Part shown: in pieces, positions 26,024 through 35,222 of the stretch | Position numbering within the stretch: position 1 is the stretch's first letter | How the letters are laid out: every line of letters begins with the position of its first letter | NCBI GenBank assembly: GCA_041874755.1 | Contig: CP102611.1 | Span: forward strand, 248,001-312,000 | Length of the DNA: 64,000 nucleotides | Reading direction: 5' to 3' | DNA from: Chitinibacter sp. SCUT-21 | GTDB lineage: Bacteria; Pseudomonadota; Gammaproteobacteria; Burkholderiales; Chitinibacteraceae | Translations under genes and position numbers: made by a program | The notes under the pieces: generated by a model | The model's input: the letters and a program-made list of their open reading frames with translations, nothing else | What the model was told of the DNA's origin: nothing | Databases searched by the model: none

Positions 26024-27370
26024 ATGTCGCACATTTTACCGCAAAGCCCTACCGAGCAAGGGCAAAATTTAGCCAGCAAAACTAAGCCTTCACAGTTTGC
26101 CAGCTGGCAACGCCAGCACCTGCAATGGCTGGCGGCGGCCTTGATTTTACCAATGGGCATGACACTCACGGCTTACGGCGTAGTGGAATTTGGCCCGCAG
26201 CTCAAAGCAGACGTTCGCACCGTTACTGAAACGTTACCCACCCCAACACTCAGCGATTCAAGCGGGCAAAGCCAACACAGTCGCCTTGAAGTCATCCGCA
26301 GCGGTGACACCGTAGGACGTGTACTCGCACGGATGGGTATCGTCGATAATACTTTGCAGCAATTCATTAAAGATGATGATACTGCACGCAAATTATTCGA
26401 TCTGAATCCTGGACGACTGCTGCACGCCCATAGCGACGCCAATGGCGATGTAACGCAACTTAGCTACGTCAACAACAACGGCGAAGAGGTAAAAATCAGC
26501 CGACAGGATAATCAACTGCACGCCAGCGCGGGGCCTGTTGCCACCCAAAAACAAACATTCATGAAATCCGGGGTCATTAATAGCTCCTTTTTTGCAGCCA
26601 CAGATGCCGCAGATCTACCCGAGGCGATCACCCAGCAATTAATTGATCTATTTTCAAGTCGGGTCGACTTTCATCACCGACTACAAAAGGGTGACCAATT
26701 CTCTGTCATCTATGAGGCGGAAACACACCAAGGCACTTTGGTAAAACCCGGAAAAATCATTGCGGCCAAATTCATCAACAAAGGAATTACGCACGAAGCC
26801 ATGTGGTTTCAGGATGGAAGCGAAACTGGCAACTATTACGCCTTTGATGGCACTAGCCTTAAACAAGGGTTTATTAACAACCCGGTGAAATTTTCCCGTG
26901 TAAGCTCTGGTTTTGCGATGCGCTTTCACCCGGTACTTTTTACTTGGCGCCAACATCGAGGCGTAGATTATGCAGCACCAATCGGTACCGACATTCAAGC
27001 GACAGCAGATGGCGTTATCACCAAAATGGCGCATGAATCCGGTTACGGCAAAGTGATTGAAATCAAGCATGATGGCAAATACAGTACGCTATACGCCCAT
27101 ATGTCAGCTTTTGCCAAAGACTTAAAACCAGGATCAAGCATAAAACAAGGGCAAGTGATTGGTGCGGTTGGTGCGACGGGCCGCGTCACAGGGCCGCACT
27201 TGCACTATGAATTTAAGATTAATGGCGTGCAAGTTGATCCAACCACCATCGCCATGCCGCAGGGTAAAAAACTAACGGCACAACAAATTAATGCGTTCAC
27301 GCCGCTGGCCAGCGCCATGAAACGTCAACTTTCTTTAGCAGGACAGGTAGAATTAGCGCAACTTGACTAA
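26024..27370 (+). CDS. M23-family murein endopeptidase (MepM-like)
   Basis: A 448-residue envelope protein. An N-terminal transmembrane helix (about residues 34-54) anchors it in the inner membrane, facing the periplasm. A LysM-like/OapA-type region (RSGDTVGRVLARMG) follows. The M23 domain (about residues 300-400) has zinc ligands in HRGVDYAAP and the HLHYEF motif, plus the catalytic His of TLYAHM. It should cut peptide crosslinks of peptidoglycan during growth. anmK starts 20 nt downstream, linking wall cleavage to muropeptide recycling. Confidence 0.92.
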   Translation: MSHILPQSPTEQGQNLASKTKPSQFASWQRQHLQWLAAALILPMGMTLTAYGVVEFGPQLKADVRTVTETLPTPTLSDSSGQSQHSRLEVIRSGDTVGRVLARMGIVDNTLQQFIKDDDTARKLFDLNPGRLLHAHSDANGDVTQLSYVNNNGEEVKISRQDNQLHASAGPVATQKQTFMKSGVINSSFFAATDAADLPEAITQQLIDLFSSRVDFHHRLQKGDQFSVIYEAETHQGTLVKPGKIIAAKFINKGITHEAMWFQDGSETGNYYAFDGTSLKQGFINNPVKFSRVSSGFAMRFHPVLFTWRQHRGVDYAAPIGTDIQATADGVITKMAHESGYGKVIEIKHDGKYSTLYAHMSAFAKDLKPGSSIKQGQVIGAVGATGRVTGPHLHYEFKINGVQVDPTTIAMPQGKKLTAQQINAFTPLASAMKRQLSLAGQVELAQLD

Positions 27371-27390
27371 GACATCGACGGTGATTCCGC

Positions 27391-28500
27391 ATGAATGACT
27401 ACGCCCTGCCCGCTTATTACATCGGTTTAATGACGGGCACCAGCCTAGATGGCATCGATGCGGTTCTCGTTGATTTTGTCGGCACCAAGCCACAACTCGT
27501 CGCCAGCCATACCGCAGCTATGCCAGCGCCGCTGCGCGAGCAGCTTATGCGCTTGCAAGCGGCGTCGGATGATGAACTACATCTAGCGCAATTGGCGGCC
27601 AACGCCCATAGCATGGCCTGCGCCGACGTTGTCAATCAACTACTCGCCCAAGCGAAAATCAAACCCGAGCAGGTCGTCGCGATTGGCAATCATGGCCAAA
27701 CTATTCGTCACCGCCCTGAGCTGGGGTATACACTGCAAATCGGCAACCATGCTTTATTGGCGGAACATACTGGCATTACTGTGATTGGAGATTTTCGCTC
27801 CCGCGATGTGGCGGCCGGCGGGCAAGGCGCTCCGCTGGTGCCCGCTTTTCATCAGGCACTGTTTGCCAAGCCCGCAGAAAATCGCGTTTTACTGAATATT
27901 GGCGGCATCGCCAATTTAAGCTGGCTAGCCGCCGACGGCCAAGTGTTAGGTTTTGATAGCGGCCCAGGCAATGTGCTGATGGATTTGTGGATTCAGCGGC
28001 ATTGCGGGCTAGCCTACGATGCCGACGGCAACTGGGCGCGCAGCGGCCGCCCGCACCCTACTTTGCTGGCAGCGTTGTTATCTGAGCCCTATTTTGCGAT
28101 GCCCGCGCCCAAATCAACCGGCCGCGATTTATTTCATCAGGCGTGGCTAAACGCGCATTTGCAGTCGCTTAGCGAAGCCATTACCCCGGCGGACGTACAA
28201 GCCACTTTATTGGAACTGAGCGCGCGCAGCATCAGTTCTGCGATCTTGCTGCAAGGAGAGCCAAGCGAGATTTTTGTCTGCGGCGGCGGCGCGTATAATT
28301 CATTGCTGCTTGAACGCATTGCCGATCTAAGTGGTACACCAGTAAACACCACAAGCGAACTAGGCGTAGAGCCAAACTGGGTCGAAGCTTATGCTTTTGC
28401 ATGGCTAGCAATGCGCTGCATGACGGGCCAAACAGGCAATCTGCCCACCGTAACCGGCGCCAAGGGGGCGCGCATTTTAGGCGCGATTTACCCGCACTAA
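27391..28500 (+). CDS. anmK: Anhydro-N-acetylmuramic acid kinase
   Basis: Cytoplasmic recycling enzyme: cleaves and phosphorylates 1,6-anhydro-MurNAc to MurNAc-6-phosphate using ATP. The N-terminal signature YYIGLMTGTSLDGIDAVL is diagnostic. GNHGQTIRHRP, VIGDFRSRDVAAGGQGAPLVPAFH and the ATP-site FVCGGGAYN are present. At 369 residues it is full length. GGTGA lies 7 nt before the ATG. Likely operon partner of the M23 peptidase. Confidence 0.95.
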   Translation: MNDYALPAYYIGLMTGTSLDGIDAVLVDFVGTKPQLVASHTAAMPAPLREQLMRLQAASDDELHLAQLAANAHSMACADVVNQLLAQAKIKPEQVVAIGNHGQTIRHRPELGYTLQIGNHALLAEHTGITVIGDFRSRDVAAGGQGAPLVPAFHQALFAKPAENRVLLNIGGIANLSWLAADGQVLGFDSGPGNVLMDLWIQRHCGLAYDADGNWARSGRPHPTLLAALLSEPYFAMPAPKSTGRDLFHQAWLNAHLQSLSEAITPADVQATLLELSARSISSAILLQGEPSEIFVCGGGAYNSLLLERIADLSGTPVNTTSELGVEPNWVEAYAFAWLAMRCMTGQTGNLPTVTGAKGARILGAIYPH

Positions 28501-28678
28501 ATTACTAGTAAATTTCCCCAGGCGTTCTTCATCTTTGCAATACATTCAACCAAGTGCCGCCTGGCGACTATTCCTGCTTTTTGCCCGAAAAATAGTAAAT
28601 ATTTGTCACGATAATGAAACCTTTCCGGCTTAGCTACGCCTAAGCCGCTTCGCAGTCAAAATCTCATTAGTTGACAAT

Positions 28679-30262
28679 ATGAATCACAAACAAATCGACA
28701 CCATCCACAAGGCGGCCAATTCGGGTCGTGTTGAGCTGATCCGGCTCGGCATCGCCTTGCTCTTTATTGTGGGCATCGTGCTCTACACCGCAGCACGCGG
28801 TACCACTCCTAGCTTAATGTTGATCGTTGCCGCCGTCGTTGGCGCATACATGGCGATGAATATTGGCGCCAATGACGTAGCCAATAACGTTGGCCCAGCG
28901 GTAGGCTCCAAAGCTCTCACCATGGGTGGCGCACTGGTTATTGCCGCTATTTTTGAGGCAGCAGGCGCCATTATTGCCGGCGGCGACGTGGTTTCCACCA
29001 TACGCAGCGGCATTATTGACCCGACACTGATTCCAGACAAACAAACCTTTGTCTGGATTATGCTGGCTGCGCTATTAGCAGGCGCTTTGTGGCTCAATGT
29101 GGCCACTGCCATTGGCGCGCCGGTTTCAACCACACATTCAATTGTCGGCGCTATTTTGGGCTCTGGCGTTGCCGCCGGCGGCATGAGCATTGCCGATTGG
29201 GCACAAGTCGGTACCATTGCCGCTAGCTGGGTGATTTCGCCACTACTTGGCGGTATTTTTGCGGCGCTATTTTTATACCTCATCAAACGCACGATCACGT
29301 ATCAAGAAAACATGATCGCTGCCGCAGCGAAAATGGTGCCCTTGCTCGTTGGCTTAATGGCGTGGACGTTCACTACTTACTTAATGCTAAAAGGCCTAAA
29401 CCGCATCTGGAAAATCGAATTCTGGACCGCCACTGGCGTAGGTTTAGTCGTTGGTATTGCCGTTTGCTTGATCCTAAAACCAGTGATTAAATCTCGCGCT
29501 AGTTTGGTTGAAAACACCAAACAAAGCGTTAACAACTTCTTTACCATCCCACTGATTTTTGCGGCAGCCCTACTGAGCTTTGCGCACGGCGCAAACGACG
29601 TGGCCAACGCTATCGGCCCATTGGCAGCGATTAACGATACGCTGATGAGTAGCGATGCATCGCTACACGATAAAGCCAGCATCCCAATGTGGATCATGAT
29701 TATTGGTGCGATCGGTATTTCTTTGGGTCTAGCGCTCTACGGCCCCAAAGTAATTCAAACCGTGGGTTCGGAAATTACCGAACTCGATCAAATGCGCGCT
29801 TTCTGTATCGCTCTAGCGGCAACGATTACCGTTATCGTCGCCAGCCAGATGGGCCTGCCAGTGAGCTCAACTCATATTGCAGTGGGTGGCGTATTCGGCG
29901 TTGGCTTCTTGCGTGAATACCTCAAAGCCAATCACGCACGCATGCTCGATGAAATCAAAGCGCACCATCCTGAAGGCGATCAAGCTGCAATTGATGCGTT
30001 TATGGTTCGCTTTAATAAAGCCAGCGCGACTGAAAAAGGTGTGATGCTGCAAGAGCTGAAAACGCGCGCCAAGCAACAGCTAGATCCCGCGCACTTCTCG
30101 AAGATGGAGCTAAAAGGCTTGAAGAAAGTGTATCGCCAAGAACTAGTAAAACGCTCTCAGATTATGAAAATTGCCGCAGCTTGGGTCGTTACCGTTCCGA
30201 TCTCTGCGATTTTGTCTGCCATGATCTACTTTATGTTGCGTGGCATGCTGTTACCAGCTTAA
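28679..30262 (+). CDS. Inorganic phosphate transporter, PiT family
   Basis: A 527-residue inner-membrane phosphate/cation symporter with about ten transmembrane helices. The two PiT signature repeats are present: GANDVANNVGPAVGSKALT near residue 61 and HGANDVANAIGPLA near residue 304. A long hydrophilic loop (about 415-490) before the last helix is typical of bacterial Pit. It is a single gene with a strong terminator. It may take metal-phosphate complexes like E. coli PitA; specificity is inferred from family. Confidence 0.93.
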   Translation: MNHKQIDTIHKAANSGRVELIRLGIALLFIVGIVLYTAARGTTPSLMLIVAAVVGAYMAMNIGANDVANNVGPAVGSKALTMGGALVIAAIFEAAGAIIAGGDVVSTIRSGIIDPTLIPDKQTFVWIMLAALLAGALWLNVATAIGAPVSTTHSIVGAILGSGVAAGGMSIADWAQVGTIAASWVISPLLGGIFAALFLYLIKRTITYQENMIAAAAKMVPLLVGLMAWTFTTYLMLKGLNRIWKIEFWTATGVGLVVGIAVCLILKPVIKSRASLVENTKQSVNNFFTIPLIFAAALLSFAHGANDVANAIGPLAAINDTLMSSDASLHDKASIPMWIMIIGAIGISLGLALYGPKVIQTVGSEITELDQMRAFCIALAATITVIVASQMGLPVSSTHIAVGGVFGVGFLREYLKANHARMLDEIKAHHPEGDQAAIDAFMVRFNKASATEKGVMLQELKTRAKQQLDPAHFSKMELKGLKKVYRQELVKRSQIMKIAAAWVVTVPISAILSAMIYFMLRGMLLPA

Positions 30263-30278
30263 ACACAATCCCGTATGT

Positions 30279-30310
30279 AAAAGGCCTTTGCTATGCAAAG
30301 GCCTTTTTTC
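30279..30310. terminator. Bidirectional terminator after the Pit transporter
   Basis: AAGGCCTTTG (30281-30290) pairs with CAAAGGCCTT (30296-30305) around CTATG, with flanking A- and T-runs. It separates the Pit gene from the convergent oligopeptidase gene. Confidence 0.92.
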
Positions 30311-30361
30311 TTGCCGCTTACTTGCTTGCTAGCCAGGATATTCTTCCTCAGGACCAATAGT

Positions 30362-32428
30362 TTAGATTTCAACCGAGAGCTGTTGATATAAGAAAACCAA
30401 GGCTCGCGCCAAATCTTGCGCTATTTCCTGCTGACTAGTTTGTCCCATATGGCCACCAACTTGTGACTCACAAAACCACACCACATGCCCAGCATTAGCG
30501 AGTTTGGCCGCCATTTTGCGGGCGTGCGCAGGATGTACACGATCATCATTTGCTGCCGTGGTGAGCAATACACTGGGGTAGTGTTGCTCACTAGCTGTCT
30601 TGATGTTGTGGTACGGCGAATATACCCCGAGGATATCTGCGTGCTTGACTGGATCGCCGTATTCCGCCATCCAACTGGCACCAGCGCCTAGCTCATGGTA
30701 GCGCAGCATATCGAGCAAAGGCACTTCGCAAACAACGGCGGCGAATAATTCAGGGCGCTGTAACATGCTAGCGGCAACCAACAGCCCGCCATTGCTACCT
30801 CCTTGAATCGCCAGCTTTTGCGGTCGCGTTACACCTCGTGCGATTAAGTCTTCCGCCACCGCGATAAAATCATCAAAACTATTTTGCCGGCGCTCGCCCC
30901 GCGCTGCTTCATGCCAGGAGGGACCAAACTCGCCGCCGCCACGCACATTCGCCACAATATAGGCGCAGCCTTGTTGTAGCCAATGCTGGCCTAAATTATC
31001 CAAGTAATTAGGCAGCAAGGGCACAGCAAACCCACCGTAGCCATACAATAAACAAGGGGTATTACCATCTAAAGCAATATCTTTGCTGGCTACCATAAAA
31101 TACGGCACCTGAGTACCATCTTTAGACTTGGCAAAAAACTGCTGCACTTGCAATGTATCGGCGCAAAATGCAGGCGGTTGGCTACGAAGCAACTCAGACG
31201 TTTGGTGATTGCCTAAGGTAGTGCGGCACAATTGTGCGGGCTGTAAAAAGTGATGAAAAAGGTAAAACAGCTCGTCGCTTTGCCAAGGTTGCGCGACAAA
31301 ATCAATTACGCCATCGCGCGGCAAGGTATTGCTGCTTGGCTGCCAAGCACCGTGGCAATGCTCGAACGTCAAAACGCGACTTGTCACATTATCTAACGCC
31401 AGCACAAATAACCCGTTTAAATTGGCCTCCAGCATCTGCACCGACTGCGTTGCCGTTGGCGCAAATAACAACTGTGAGCGTCCCAGCTCGCCGGTGTGGG
31501 CATCGCACGCGATCGCCAGCAAACTGCCGGCCTTAAAGTCTTGCTGCTGATCTGCTTGCCGATAAACCCAATCAACGTCAATTTTGATGATTAAATCGCC
31601 GTGCGTATACGCTTCCAGCGTACAGCGCAGCGGCAAACGCAAATGAATGGGCTCAGCGGCCTCGCCTAAACGCGCGTCCAGCAAGAAATAACTGCGGCGA
31701 TAAAAATCCTGCGCCGCTTCAATGACATCGAAAGCCGTGCCATCCCCATCCAGAAATCGCCATGCCGAGGCTTTTAAAATATTGGCAGGTAACACAATCA
31801 TCGATGCGGCATCACCCCAGGCTTGGCCGCGGCGATACAGCACCACCTCGGCCGAATAACCGACTTCAGTGATCTGATCTTCATCCCACGCCGGGCAAAC
31901 AAAAACGCTATCGGGGTCGCGCCAGCTGACTTGGCTTTTGCTATAGGGAAACTCAAATCCAGCGGCGACAAATTGGCGCTGCTGCAAATCATATTCGCGA
32001 ATCACGCAGCGATCACCGCCACCGATACTCAGGCTAAGTAGGCAGCGAGATGGCATCAGCGTGCAATGCTCAACACCGCTTAAATACCAATCAACCTGCT
32101 CCGCCTCGGCCAAAGCGTCCAAATCCAGCAAAACCTGCCATTCGGTGGCGGCTTGGCGATAACTGTCTAACGTTGTTGAACGATAAACGCCGCGCGGATG
32201 CTGCTGATTTTGGAAAAAATTGTATAAAACACCGTCATGCACTGAAAACAGTGGGATTTGGGCACTGTTTTGAATGTTATTTAGAATATCTTGGCTAAGC
32301 GGGGCAAAGCGCGGATCGGCATCAAGCTGAAGTTGCGTTTTTTTATTTTGCGCCGTAACCCATGCGCACGTTTGCGCCGAGGTCGAATCTTCCAGCCAGA
32401 GATAAGGGTCGTGCGAGGTTAGCGCCAT
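30362..32428 (-). CDS. S9A prolyl oligopeptidase-family serine peptidase
   Basis: The 688-residue protein has an N-terminal beta-propeller (about 1-410) and a C-terminal alpha/beta-hydrolase domain. Catalytic serine is in IQGGSNGGLL, aspartate in ANDDRVHP and histidine in VGGHMGQ. No signal peptide is visible, so it is probably cytosolic and limited to oligopeptides. It is the last gene on the same strand as the lysine-catabolism genes, 84 nt after the aldehyde dehydrogenase, and may be co-transcribed, supplying amino acids from peptides. Confidence 0.9.
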   Translation of the reverse strand: MALTSHDPYLWLEDSTSAQTCAWVTAQNKKTQLQLDADPRFAPLSQDILNNIQNSAQIPLFSVHDGVLYNFFQNQQHPRGVYRSTTLDSYRQAATEWQVLLDLDALAEAEQVDWYLSGVEHCTLMPSRCLLSLSIGGGDRCVIREYDLQQRQFVAAGFEFPYSKSQVSWRDPDSVFVCPAWDEDQITEVGYSAEVVLYRRGQAWGDAASMIVLPANILKASAWRFLDGDGTAFDVIEAAQDFYRRSYFLLDARLGEAAEPIHLRLPLRCTLEAYTHGDLIIKIDVDWVYRQADQQQDFKAGSLLAIACDAHTGELGRSQLLFAPTATQSVQMLEANLNGLFVLALDNVTSRVLTFEHCHGAWQPSSNTLPRDGVIDFVAQPWQSDELFYLFHHFLQPAQLCRTTLGNHQTSELLRSQPPAFCADTLQVQQFFAKSKDGTQVPYFMVASKDIALDGNTPCLLYGYGGFAVPLLPNYLDNLGQHWLQQGCAYIVANVRGGGEFGPSWHEAARGERRQNSFDDFIAVAEDLIARGVTRPQKLAIQGGSNGGLLVAASMLQRPELFAAVVCEVPLLDMLRYHELGAGASWMAEYGDPVKHADILGVYSPYHNIKTASEQHYPSVLLTTAANDDRVHPAHARKMAAKLANAGHVVWFCESQVGGHMGQTSQQEIAQDLARALVFLYQQLSVEI

Positions 32429-32512
32429 AGGTTCAAGCTCAGTAACACCACGCTGCGTGGCATTATAATTTTTCGAGCGCGGATTATAGCGCCCTGCAAC
32501 GAAGCGGCTGAC

Positions 32513-34084
32513 TTATTCTGTTTTGATTTTGAAGTCGACGCCCTGCGCCAGCGGGAGCTGCGCGCCGTAATTAATGGTATTGGTGCTGCGGCGCATATAG
32601 TTTTTCCACGCATCCGAGCCCGACTCACGCCCTCCGCCCGTTGCCTTTTCGCCGCCAAATGCGCCGCCAATCTCAGCGCCACTAGTGCCCACATTGACGT
32701 TGGCCAAGCCGCAATCTGACCCAAGCGCACTAATAAATATCGCCGCCTCGCGCTGATCTTGCGTAAAAATCGCCGACGATAAGCCTTGAGGTACCGCGTT
32801 ATTGAGTGCAATGGCTTCATCTAGAGTTCGATAGCTCAACACAAACAACAGCGGCGCAAAGGTTTCTTCCATCATTACTCGCGTTTGGCGCGGCATTTGA
32901 ATAATGGCGGGCTGTACATAATGCCCAACAGGCACGCCAACACGCACCTGCCCGCCAGTCAGCAAAACACCCCCATCGAGTATAGCCTCCTCAATCTTAT
33001 TCTTCATATTCTGCAGCGCAATACCATCGATCAATGGCCCGACTAATGTGGCTGCATCGCGCGGATCGCCAATCACCAGCGTTGAATAAATTTGGCATAA
33101 TTGTTGGCAGACCTGCTCAATTAGACTGTGATGCACAATTAAGCGGCGCAAACTGGTACAGCGCTGACCGCACGTACCAACAGCCGAAAAGACAATCGCA
33201 GGCAAGGCCAACGATAAATCAGCGCTCGGCGCAACGATAAGTGCGTTATTGCCACCTAGCTCAAGAAGGCTACGGCCAAAGCGTGCTGCAACTTGGGGGG
33301 CAATAGCTTGCCCCATCCGCGTAGAGCCGGTTGCCGAAACCAGTGGCACCAATGGGTTTTGCACCAAAGCCTGCCCTACCGTGGCATCACCTTGCACCAC
33401 GCTCAACAAACCAACTGGCGCGCCGTGTTGTTGCAATACTTGGCTCACTAAATGCACACAGGCCAAAGCACACAATGGTGTTTTTTCAGATGGCTTCCAG
33501 ACCACCGCATTACCGCAAATTAAGGCCAACATCGCGTTCCACGCCCAAACAGCAATGGGAAAATTAAATGCAGTAATTACGCCCACGACACCCAGCGGAT
33601 GCCATTGCTCGAGCAAATTATGCGATTCACGCTCGCTGGCGATCACCAAACCATGCAATTGCCGCGACTGCCCCAGCGCAAAATCACACAGATCAATCCA
33701 CTCTTGCACCTCACCGCAGGCCTCGGTTTCGATTTTGCCGGCCTCAAGCACAATCAGGCGCGCCAATGCATGCTTCTGGGCTGCGACCTGCTGCGCTATC
33801 GCCTTGATGACCAATCCTCTTTTTGGCGCCGGCCAAGTGCGCCAAGCCAAGAATGCCTCATGCGCAGCTGTAACAGCAGCGTTCACTTCGACGGTACAGG
33901 CCAATCCCAAATGTCCATGCGATACGCAATCAATTGGCGATGAAACAGCAAGGTAATGGCTGACATTGTGACGGGCGTGCCCTGCAATATAAGCAGCCGG
34001 CCAAAACTCCTCGCGCTGAAACTGATCAATATGCAAATCGCTGGCGACTTGATTGAGCCTATACCCAGTATTTTGTGCACTCAT
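32513..34084 (-). CDS. amaB: ALDH7-type aldehyde dehydrogenase (aminoadipate-semialdehyde dehydrogenase)
   Basis: NAD-dependent aldehyde dehydrogenase of 523 residues, closest in pattern to ALDH7A1/AmaB, which oxidises 2-aminoadipate-6-semialdehyde (in equilibrium with piperideine-6-carboxylate) to 2-aminoadipate. FNFPIAVWAWN, WKPSEKTPL, the GSTRMG cofactor loop, the LELGGNNAL glutamate and the catalytic Cys in GTCGQRCTS are present. The ATG overlaps the stop of the saccharopine-dehydrogenase gene by 4 nt, so the two are coupled. The context strongly supports the lysine-pathway role; substrate remains inferred. Confidence 0.88.
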   Translation of the reverse strand: MSAQNTGYRLNQVASDLHIDQFQREEFWPAAYIAGHARHNVSHYLAVSSPIDCVSHGHLGLACTVEVNAAVTAAHEAFLAWRTWPAPKRGLVIKAIAQQVAAQKHALARLIVLEAGKIETEACGEVQEWIDLCDFALGQSRQLHGLVIASERESHNLLEQWHPLGVVGVITAFNFPIAVWAWNAMLALICGNAVVWKPSEKTPLCALACVHLVSQVLQQHGAPVGLLSVVQGDATVGQALVQNPLVPLVSATGSTRMGQAIAPQVAARFGRSLLELGGNNALIVAPSADLSLALPAIVFSAVGTCGQRCTSLRRLIVHHSLIEQVCQQLCQIYSTLVIGDPRDAATLVGPLIDGIALQNMKNKIEEAILDGGVLLTGGQVRVGVPVGHYVQPAIIQMPRQTRVMMEETFAPLLFVLSYRTLDEAIALNNAVPQGLSSAIFTQDQREAAIFISALGSDCGLANVNVGTSGAEIGGAFGGEKATGGGRESGSDAWKNYMRRSTNTINYGAQLPLAQGVDFKIKTE

Positions 34085-35202
34085 ACTGGCACCTCTTGCG
34101 CGAAGCGATCAACTGCATAGTACTGCCCGAAGCGATTGCTCAGTAACGCATGCAGTGCAATAGAATCCTGACTCACAAAACCGCGGCTCGGTAACTGCCC
34201 AGTTAGATGTAGATCGATCGCCGTTGCCGCAGCCGCTGCGGTTGTCAGCTGTATTGCGCTCCAGACTTCGCCATGGATGGTTTGATGATAAATTTTTCTG
34301 GCATCAGTAATTTGGCGGAACTGCCCCTGTATATAGCCTGTGGCAGTTACAAAAATCAGTACGACATCTTGCAAGGTAATCGGCAGTGCATCTTCTAAAA
34401 TGTGTTTTAGCTGCCGACGTTTTTCTGGTGTAGCACCCATCCGCAAATCGTTAATCACAAAATCCATTAAATCACGGTGACCAATGTACCGGACCGTTTT
34501 GTAATCCATATTATTGACCTGCCCAGCCCAAGTTTCGCACAAAGTACCCAGCCCACCGGAGGTGTTAAAGGCTTCGTACTCCAAGCCATCGAGCGCAAAA
34601 TGCTCTAGCCCCTCTAGCGCTTGCAGATTGATCGAGCGCCCATGATGAATCGCCTCACAGGGGTTGCAATATTCATTAATCAAGCCATCGGTAGACCACG
34701 TTAGATTGTATTTCAGCGCATTGCTTGGGTATTGCGGCAAAGCGCCGACGCGCATTTTGACCGTATCTACTTGCTCAAATCGCCGCGCAATATCGTGCGC
34801 CAAAATACCGATAAAACCTGGGGCTAAACCGCATTGCGGCATAAATATTTGCCCGTCAGTGGCGCCCTGCGCGATTTTACGTACCGCCCGGGTGGTGGCG
34901 ACATCTTCCGTTAAGTCAAAATAACTTGCACCCGCGGCCAAGGCTGCGCGGGCAATATGGTGGTTTTGATCAAATGCAGTGGCAGCCATTACGGCTTGCT
35001 GCCCCTGCAAAAAAGGCAGCAGATCGTCATCCGCCTTGATTTGCCGTGTTATTACTCGCACTTTTCCATTTAGTGCGGCGAGAGCACGCTCATTGGTATC
35101 GAGCACAGAAACCTGATAATCAGGGAAATTAGCCAGTAATTTGGCAATACTGCCGCCAATTTTTCCAGCTCCAACGATGGTAACTTGATTCAGCGCTCGC
35201 AT
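34081..35202 (-). CDS. Saccharopine dehydrogenase-family protein
   Basis: The 373-residue protein has an N-terminal NAD(P) Rossmann fold (VTIVGAGKIGGSIA, then an aspartate in VLDTNE) and the C-terminal saccharopine-dehydrogenase domain with MPQCGLAPGF and LTWSTDGLINEYCNP. The family oxidises saccharopine to glutamate and aminoadipate semialdehyde, the substrate of the next gene. No fused lysine-ketoglutarate reductase domain is present, so saccharopine (or a different imine) must come from another locus. GGAG 7 nt before the ATG. Second gene of the operon, 20 nt after the HglS gene. Confidence 0.87.
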   Translation of the reverse strand: MRALNQVTIVGAGKIGGSIAKLLANFPDYQVSVLDTNERALAALNGKVRVITRQIKADDDLLPFLQGQQAVMAATAFDQNHHIARAALAAGASYFDLTEDVATTRAVRKIAQGATDGQIFMPQCGLAPGFIGILAHDIARRFEQVDTVKMRVGALPQYPSNALKYNLTWSTDGLINEYCNPCEAIHHGRSINLQALEGLEHFALDGLEYEAFNTSGGLGTLCETWAGQVNNMDYKTVRYIGHRDLMDFVINDLRMGATPEKRRQLKHILEDALPITLQDVVLIFVTATGYIQGQFRQITDARKIYHQTIHGEVWSAIQLTTAAAAATAIDLHLTGQLPSRGFVSQDSIALHALLSNRFGQYYAVDRFAQEVPV

Positions 35203-35222
35203 AATGTACTCCAGAATTGCAA

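Noticed and set aside
33249..33956. Long open frame antisense to the ALDH7 gene
   Set aside because: Cysteine/threonine-rich translation without family features; a by-product of the coding strand.
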